This document shows, piece after piece, positions 59,065 to 64,000 of a stretch of 64,000 nucleotides of DNA. The position numbers and the translations under genes were made by a program. Within the stretch, counting starts at the first letter, position 1. Each line of letters begins with the position of its first letter. The notes beneath the pieces are model-generated. The model had not been told where the DNA came from. It did not search any database and worked only from the letters and a program-made list of their open reading frames with translations. The DNA comes from Anaerolineales bacterium (lineage in GTDB: Bacteria > Chloroflexota > Anaerolineae > Aggregatilineales > J027), in the NCBI GenBank assembly GCA_020634155.1, contig JACKCI010000001.1, positions 1,798,001 through 1,862,000 on the forward strand, in the 5' to 3' direction.

Positions 59065-59658
59065 ATGCCCCGCCCTGTAACTAACAACCTGATTACGTCC
59101 GAGGCCATGCCTGCCATTCGTGTTCAAGTTCACCCTAGTTTAACCTATGTGGGAACCCTTGAATCGACTCTCCGCCAAACTTCATTTGCCGAGATTGCCA
59201 TATTTGTGGATGCTGATGAGCAAGGCCGCATCAGCCGCAAACTCACCGTCTATTTTGAGCATTTCTTGGAAAGCGCCCTAGATAAACGGTTCCGCTACAA
59301 TACGCCAGAGACCGTCACGCTGAATGGTGTGGTCTATCAGACCGATTTGCGCTGTGTGCCATCTCACTTGTATCTCGAAGATGATGACACCGAATCAGAT
59401 TGGCAACAAATCAACCGCTATTTGGCAGGACAGGGCTATGCCCCACCCTACCATCAGGAACAGGTCTTAACCAAGCGCTTGATTAGGTTGTTGGGGGATG
59501 ACCAACGGGCGGAGTTTTTGTTGGTTTATAACGAAGCACATGCTGGCCCGCCGCATACCCACCCCGACGATATGTACCTCGTCTTGAAATCTGATGACCG
59601 TCAACATTTGGCGGGGTTTGAGCAGCGGGCTTTGGCGAGTTTTCAGCTACTCGGTTGA
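59065..59658 (+). CDS. Protein of unknown function
   Basis: 197 aa, soluble. A beta-rich N-terminal half (RVQVHPSLTYVGTLESTLRQ; IAIFVDADEQGRIS) and a C-terminal half ending HTHPDDMYLVLKSDDRQHL. The ATG follows CAAAGGAGACCGCCC. Divergent from the LLM gene and overlapping the converging response-regulator gene by 16 bp. No family recognised. Confidence 0.65.
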   Translation: MPRPVTNNLITSEAMPAIRVQVHPSLTYVGTLESTLRQTSFAEIAIFVDADEQGRISRKLTVYFEHFLESALDKRFRYNTPETVTLNGVVYQTDLRCVPSHLYLEDDDTESDWQQINRYLAGQGYAPPYHQEQVLTKRLIRLLGDDQRAEFLLVYNEAHAGPPHTHPDDMYLVLKSDDRQHLAGFEQRALASFQLLG

Positions 59659-60569
59659 GCAGGTGTGCTGCTCGGATTAGGTGTGGGATTCGGCTCAGGG
59701 CGGCGCGACGTCTCCCGCAGGAATTGGGCGATGGTGTCCGCCGTGCGCTTGGTATAGAGCCAGACCATGCCGGGCTTGACCTCGGTGCTGCAAATAACCG
59801 CCAAGGACATCAAATAGGGTTCACGGACTTCGACAATATAGACCCCGCTAAACTCCCCCTCGAGATAGGCGGCCTGAAATTGGTTTTCCTCAAGGATTTG
59901 AGCGAGGGTATTGGTCGCGGCGTGGTCAATCGAGAGGGCACGGGTCAATAGCACCAAGTCGTATTCCTCAAGGGTACCAGCGGCACCCGCCAGATTACCC
60001 TCGGCGTCGATTACACCGCAGAAATGGGCTTTGATATGGGCCAAGAGGTTGGCGAGTTCAAGGTTGATACGCTCAAACTGTTCGCGGTTGAGGAGCAAAG
60101 TCGCGGGACGGGTAGAACGGTTAATTTTACGCTCCCGATTGCGCGAAACGTTGGTTTTCTTGTTCTCAACAATCTGGGTACTCAGGCGCGGGCGCTGACG
60201 ATAGAGTTCAATCTGCCGCCCAATCTGCATGGTCAACAATTGCATGTTGACGGGCTTATGCAAATAGTCACAGGCCCCAAGGCGCATAGCAGCAACGGCC
60301 CCTTTAGCCGAGAGGTCGTCGTCAATAATCATGACCGGGGTGCCGGGGCGCAGGCCGCCAATGACCGCCAACAAGTCCATGCCGCTTAGGTCGGGGAGCT
60401 TGGTCTCGGTTACAACCATTTCAAACTCACCCAACAATATCTCGCTGAGACCTTCCTCAAACGAGTTGGAGACCACTGTTAAGTAATCGCCCTCTAAAGT
60501 ATCGGTTAACTGCGCCAGTAATTCTTGATCTTGCCCCACAATCAAGATGCGCCCTTTAGGTTTGCTCAT
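59643..60569 (-). CDS. Pseudo-receiver plus Roadblock/LC7 domain protein
   Basis: 308 aa. Residues 5-125 fold like a CheY receiver, but the phospho-acceptor position reads VVTETKLPD with Glu where Asp is normal, so it may be locked in one state. After a basic linker (about 130-160) a Roadblock/LC7-like domain (FCGVIDAEGNLAGAAG; VREPYLMSLAVICS) and a Pro-rich tail follow. MglB-type Roadblock proteins act with small GTPases; none is in view. It overlaps cheW by 14 bp. Confidence 0.75.
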   Translation of the reverse strand: MSKPKGRILIVGQDQELLAQLTDTLEGDYLTVVSNSFEEGLSEILLGEFEMVVTETKLPDLSGMDLLAVIGGLRPGTPVMIIDDDLSAKGAVAAMRLGACDYLHKPVNMQLLTMQIGRQIELYRQRPRLSTQIVENKKTNVSRNRERKINRSTRPATLLLNREQFERINLELANLLAHIKAHFCGVIDAEGNLAGAAGTLEEYDLVLLTRALSIDHAATNTLAQILEENQFQAAYLEGEFSGVYIVEVREPYLMSLAVICSTEVKPGMVWLYTKRTADTIAQFLRETSRRPEPNPTPNPSSTPAQPSS

Positions 60570-60939
60570 GATTCACCTTCGAAAAGAAAACTTTTGGGTC
60601 TATTATGACAACGACCTGCTCATTATACAATTGTACCGCAGCATCATCTGAAAAATGGACAATGCGCTCAACTGAATCGACCAAGAGCGCAAGGGGTTGG
60701 CTCTCGACCTGCAAAATCACTAACGGAGCCGCCAGTGATGGCAACGGGGCAGGCCAGCCAAAATGCAGCCGTGCATCAATGACAGGCATCAGCGTGCCGC
60801 GTATATTAGCAACCCCTAACCAATCAGGGGGGCGATTGGGTACGGGTGTCACCGCTAAAATAGGAATGACTTCAACAACCGCGTTTAGGGGTAGACCATA
60901 GTATTGATGCGCGACTTGGACAATCAATACCGCATTCAT
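60556..60939 (-). CDS. cheW: CheW-like scaffold protein
   Basis: 127 aa. Single CheW domain: LIVQVAHQYYGLPLNAVVEV, then VANIRGTLMPVIDARLHFG and LALLVDSVERIVHF. It would couple CheA to a receptor; neither is encoded here. Overlaps the RsbT-like gene by 4 nt and the pseudo-receiver gene by 14 nt. Confidence 0.9.
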   Translation of the reverse strand: MNAVLIVQVAHQYYGLPLNAVVEVIPILAVTPVPNRPPDWLGVANIRGTLMPVIDARLHFGWPAPLPSLAAPLVILQVESQPLALLVDSVERIVHFSDDAAVQLYNEQVVVIIDPKVFFSKVNHEQT

Positions 60940-61355
60940 GGAGCCGTTTTACGGGGCATACTGCGTGCCTCGGAGCGCCACAAGACCATCTCAATACTAG
61001 GCGGGTCGCCAGCCACCAAGACGGCCTCATCAACCATGCTGCCTAGCTTGGTCTTGAGCGCAAGGGCGGCATTTTCGGGGCTGGCGGAGGCTAACCAAGG
61101 CGCTTCACAACGGATTTGGAGGCCCGTTGTCACCCCTTGACGCAGGCCATGTAAATGGATGACCTGCTGCTCACCCGCGTTGAGGATAATGCTCACCAAC
61201 GAAGCCACCGCCCCGGCAATCTGGGCACGGCTGGCGGTATTAAAGCCCAACAACGATGCGGCTCGGCGGGCAGTATTACGAGCCAGCATCAAATCCATGC
61301 TATCTTCGACTTCGATAAGCATTACAGGCGGGACTTTAATCCGTTGGGCTTCCAT
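60936..61355 (-). CDS. Degenerate RsbT-like (HATPase-fold) protein
   Basis: About 139 aa. The first half fits the anti-sigma/RsbT kinase pattern (ARNTARRAASLLGFNTASRA), but the ATP-binding Glu and Asn of the N-box are replaced (ASLVSIILNAG) and no D-x-G box is seen. It is probably a non-catalytic fold. The ATG at 61355 follows GGAG; starts at 61376 and 61367 are possible. It overlaps cheW by ATGA. Confidence 0.6.
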   Translation of the reverse strand: MEAQRIKVPPVMLIEVEDSMDLMLARNTARRAASLLGFNTASRAQIAGAVASLVSIILNAGEQQVIHLHGLRQGVTTGLQIRCEAPWLASASPENAALALKTKLGSMVDEAVLVAGDPPSIEMVLWRSEARSMPRKTAP

Positions 61356-61368
61356 TGGTCGCTCCATA

Positions 61369-61743
61369 TCATTCAATCAGGCCGAGTTCGCGCAGGGTAT
61401 CCAGCAAATGCTCCCCTGCAAAAATGTCCTTGGGGATATAATCGTCGGCCCCAGCTTGCAAGCCCGTCATGGTTTCCTTCGGGCTGGCGTGTTCGGTCAG
61501 CATAATCACCGGAATGTCACGGGTACTCGGATTGCGCTTGAGGCGGCGGCAGACCTGATACCCATCCATCGACGGCAAATTGACATCCAACACAATTAAA
61601 TGCGGGGGGTGGGTCATCGCTTCCCGTACCGCATCTGGGCCATCCCCAACCACCCGCACCAGCAACCCGACGCCTTCTAGGGTCTCACGAATTTGGTGGG
61701 CTTGGGTGGGGCTATCCTCCACTAGTAGAACTTCATAAGCCAT
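61369..61743 (-). CDS. CheY-like response regulator
   Basis: About 124 aa, receiver domain alone. Acidic pocket VEDS, phospho-acceptor Asp in LIVLDVNLPSMDG, Thr in IMLTEHAS and Lys in YIPKDI are all present. The start at 61743 (MAYEVLLVED) follows GGGGGAGAAGCCCAAA. It lies within the che cluster, but the effector target (motility, pili or another output) is unknown. Confidence 0.88.
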   Translation of the reverse strand: MAYEVLLVEDSPTQAHQIRETLEGVGLLVRVVGDGPDAVREAMTHPPHLIVLDVNLPSMDGYQVCRRLKRNPSTRDIPVIMLTEHASPKETMTGLQAGADDYIPKDIFAGEHLLDTLRELGLIE

Positions 61744-61820
61744 TTTGGGCTTCTCCCCCTTCATTGTGCCAGTCTTTTGGATGGAATATAGTTATAATCC
61801 GGTTGACTTTTGAATAGGGT

Positions 61821-62858
61821 CTAGCGCAGGCCAACAAGGGCCAAGAGCGCTTGGGGTATCTCTTGAAGCGGCAAGACATACTCCGCCGCCCCGCGATCAA
61901 TTGCCGCCGCAGGCATCCCAAAGACCACGCTTGTCTCTTCGTCTTGGGCAATGGTACGCGCTCCACGCACCCGCATCGTACCCATTCCATCGGCCCCATC
62001 GTCACCCATGCCCGTTAATAAAATAGCCAGCGCATTGGCTCCAAAAACATCCGCCACACTTTGGAAAAGGTAGGTAATAGAGGGTTGATGACGGGCATTG
62101 CCTTTGTCTGAGTTTAACACAAACTGCCCATTGCGATTGAGTTGGATGTGGAAGTTACCGGGAGCCACCCAGATATAGCCCGCATTGGGATATTCGCCAT
62201 CCATCGCTATCCGCACCGGTAACTCACAGCGCCGCCCTAACCAGTTCGCAAAACCGGGGACGAATTCGCCACTCAGGTGTTGCACCACCACCACCGGAAT
62301 CGGAAAATCGGCAGGTAACTTGCTCAAAATATGGGCAACAGCCCCCGGCCCTCCTGCGCTGGCCCCAATCACGACAATCTCCGGTAAGGTCTTGGGGTTC
62401 GCCATTAAAGGCGGCATACTAATCTCTGGCATACGGTGCCGCCGAATAACGCGCACACCTGCCATCAGGCGCAACATACGCAGGTAGTTCTGGCGCTTTT
62501 GCTCATCTTGGGGCATGGCCGTCGGCTTTTCAATCGCAGCCAGCGCGCCAGCCTCAATCGCCAGCATCGCCACATCGACCTCACGCTGCCCTACCCCTGA
62601 TGACACAATCACAATCGGTGTTGGGAGGGTGGTCATGATTTGCTTGGTGGCCTCAACCCCATCGAGTTGGGGCATGTGAATATCCATGCTAATCACGTTG
62701 GGGCGCATTTCGTGGGCGAGTTCAATCGCCTCTGCACCTGTTGCGGCCTCCCCACACACCATCAAACCGGGCATGCGATTAATTAAATCTGCCAAAAAGC
62801 GACGGGTGGTAATCGAATCTTCAACTACCAACACCTGAACCATTGACTGCGTTTCCAT
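61821..62858 (-). CDS. cheB: Chemotaxis response regulator protein-glutamate methylesterase
   Basis: About 345 aa. N-terminal receiver (VVEDSITTRRF; Asp in ISMDIHMPQLDG), linker, then the methylesterase with catalytic Ser in GASAGGPGA, His in VVQHLSGEF and Asp in TGMGDDGADGMG. It removes methyl groups from receptor glutamates, tuning adaptation. The ATG at 62858 follows AAAAGGTAAATGGTCGG; the frame extends to 62891. First gene of the minus-strand chemosensory cluster. Confidence 0.93.
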   Translation of the reverse strand: METQSMVQVLVVEDSITTRRFLADLINRMPGLMVCGEAATGAEAIELAHEMRPNVISMDIHMPQLDGVEATKQIMTTLPTPIVIVSSGVGQREVDVAMLAIEAGALAAIEKPTAMPQDEQKRQNYLRMLRLMAGVRVIRRHRMPEISMPPLMANPKTLPEIVVIGASAGGPGAVAHILSKLPADFPIPVVVVQHLSGEFVPGFANWLGRRCELPVRIAMDGEYPNAGYIWVAPGNFHIQLNRNGQFVLNSDKGNARHQPSITYLFQSVADVFGANALAILLTGMGDDGADGMGTMRVRGARTIAQDEETSVVFGMPAAAIDRGAAEYVLPLQEIPQALLALVGLR

Positions 62859-62898
62859 CCGACCATTTACCTTTTTTGGTTTATCAACCACTGAGGCT

Positions 62899-62904
62899 TA
62901 TAAT
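62899..62904 (+). promoter_or_regulatory. -10 box of the zinc-ribbon gene
   Basis: TATAAT with a weak TTGGTT (62876-62881) 17 bp upstream, in the region shared with the divergent cheB gene. AGGGG precedes the ATG at 62939. Confidence 0.5.
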
Positions 62905-62938
62905 ACGTCATAGCGGCTTTTTCACGCTAGGGGAAGCT

Positions 62939-64000
62939 ATGGCACTACGATTGAACTGCCCGATTTGTAACCAAAAATTGACTATCAACCTACTTGCTGG
63001 CGTGGTCTATTGCCAACAGTGCGGCTATCAACCACTGCACGAATGGCGCGAGATGGCCCCCGAAACCCAACGCATCCAACTGCATCCTTTGGCAGTTAAG
63101 GGTCAAGCACGGGCGCAGGTCGATTTGATTGAGTGTCCAAACTGTGGTGGGGATGATTTGCAGCCAATTGCGGGCAAGGATGCGGTATGGCGTCCCGCCT
63201 GCCATACTCACTACACCATCCAAGCCCAAGCCCCCATCAAGCCCAAAACCCTACGCGGCGTGCATCTGCAACGCAAACACCAGCCCTTGCGCTGGGAGAC
63301 CACTGAACGGCTCTTGAAATGCCCCAGTTGTGGCTCAGAAATCACCACCCACCCTGAAGCCCTCACCAGCCGTTGCCCATTCTGCGATTCCACGCATGTG
63401 CTGGTGCATGATAGCCTCAACACACTGGAGGCACCTGATGCCCTTCTGCCCTTTGCCATTAGCGCCAAAGAAGTTGAAGGGTTGGTGGAGCAGAAGGTCA
63501 ACCAAGGGCTACACGGCCTGACGCGCTGGCTACGGGAACGGGTCGTTAAAATGAGTGGCAAGCCGCTCTATCTGCCGTGGTGGTTGATTGAGGTGGTGGT
63601 TGATGTCTATTGGCACTATGATGTGGGCATGGGTACCAATGGCACGGATACCCTCACTGTTGATTTTCCGCCCGTATATGCGGCCCTTGCCAACCGTGCT
63701 GAGACCCCGAAGCTGCTCCCCTATAACCTGAGCGACCTCAAGCCCTATGAGCCAGCCGCGCTTGCCACCATCCAAGCTGAAATCCCCCAACTCGACATCA
63801 CCCAAGTGGTACCGCCCCTGCTCCAACAAGCCAAGCGCAAGGCCAGCTATCGGGTACGGGTCAAACGGCCTGATACCCTCACCCGCCAAACACCCATCGG
63901 GCGCAACGTGCAAACCCGTATTCGTCTTGCGCCCCACGCCCGACAGGTCAATTATCGCTTGGTGTTGTTGCCTGTATGGGTCATCTTGCTGCATGAAGCC
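62939..64000 (+). CDS. Zinc-ribbon protein, N-terminal part (runs off the window)
   Basis: The frame opens at 62939 and is still open at 64000, 354 codons. Three zinc-ribbon-like Cys clusters (CPICN...CQQCG, CPNCG, CPSCG...CPFCD) in the first 150 residues are followed by a soluble region and, near the end, a hydrophobic stretch (YRLVLLPVWVILLHE) that may begin a membrane segment. Several bacterial membrane proteins share this zinc-ribbon plus membrane layout. Function not recognised. Confidence 0.75.
   Translation, partial: MALRLNCPICNQKLTINLLAGVVYCQQCGYQPLHEWREMAPETQRIQLHPLAVKGQARAQVDLIECPNCGGDDLQPIAGKDAVWRPACHTHYTIQAQAPIKPKTLRGVHLQRKHQPLRWETTERLLKCPSCGSEITTHPEALTSRCPFCDSTHVLVHDSLNTLEAPDALLPFAISAKEVEGLVEQKVNQGLHGLTRWLRERVVKMSGKPLYLPWWLIEVVVDVYWHYDVGMGTNGTDTLTVDFPPVYAALANRAETPKLLPYNLSDLKPYEPAALATIQAEIPQLDITQVVPPLLQQAKRKASYRVRVKRPDTLTRQTPIGRNVQTRIRLAPHARQVNYRLVLLPVWVILLHEA

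Noticed and set aside
1..64000. CRISPR array, phage genes, rRNA operon or replication origin
   Set aside because: No regularly spaced repeats, phage structural genes, rRNA or DnaA-box clusters were seen on reading; a computational scan was not possible.

Overview
The window reads like the chromosome of a member of the Chloroflexota, most likely an Anaerolineae-type lineage. This is inferred from gene content, not from a marker tree. Supporting features are a T-box-controlled leuS, a B12-dependent (class II) ribonucleotide reductase with NrdR, GAF/SpoIIE phosphatases, a Uma2-family nuclease, an F420-type luciferase-like oxidoreductase, large TPR/STAND ATPases, Pro/Thr-rich tethered surface proteins and an LCP-family cell-wall enzyme. 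Most genes are moderately GC-rich. A few islands are clearly more AT-rich: about 18.2-18.9 kb, 43.2-46.8 kb and 52.6-56.6 kb.

Layout. 1-8.1 kb: end of an M24 peptidase, LCP protein, a HATPase-GAF-GAF-SpoIIE regulator (apparently leaderless), formate-THF ligase, a tail-anchored repeat protein and CorA. 8.2-11.6 kb (minus): leuS and its long leader, comprising a sigma-70-like promoter, a T-box riboswitch with a Leu CUC specifier, a complete tRNA-Ala(GGC) gene nested inside the T-box, a 46-codon ORF and a second terminator. 11.7-13.6 kb (minus): two membrane proteins and tRNA-Leu(UAA). 13.8-18.2 kb: nrdR and intein-containing nrdJ behind two NrdR-box-like repeats and a LexA-like palindrome. 19.2-23.1 kb: a TetR regulator with a 22-bp palindromic operator and two acyl-CoA dehydrogenases, only one of which keeps the catalytic Glu. 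23.2-27.4 kb: racemase, pentaheme cytochrome, Uma2, VOC protein and glutamate dehydrogenase. 27.5-32.6 kb (minus): five genes including uvrC and a FemAB-like transferase, joined by four successive 4-nt ATGA overlaps. 32.8-42.9 kb: argF, a secreted SH3 protein, a TPR protein and a 1636-residue STAND-TPR protein.

43-56.6 kb is the accessory region. Two equal-length (1247 bp) copies of an IS3-family element with identical transposase products, in the same orientation and 9560 bp apart, each split an AT-rich gene. One is a WD40/beta-helix secreted protein. The other is a HEPN-STAND-helical-repeat protein that looks like a bacterial NLR-type defence gene. Removing each IS restores an open reading frame. 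Between them lie a secreted heparinase/alginate-lyase-like protein, two methyltransferases and a LysR regulator.

56.6-64 kb: aldehyde dehydrogenase, LLM oxidoreductase, then a minus-strand chemosensory-type cluster (cheB, a CheY-like protein, a degenerate RsbT-like protein, cheW, and a pseudo-receiver-Roadblock protein) with no cheA, cheR or receptor in view, and finally a zinc-ribbon protein running off the end.

The observation I rate highest is the tRNA-Ala gene embedded between stem III and the antiterminator of the leuS T-box. Second is the IS-inactivated HEPN-STAND gene.
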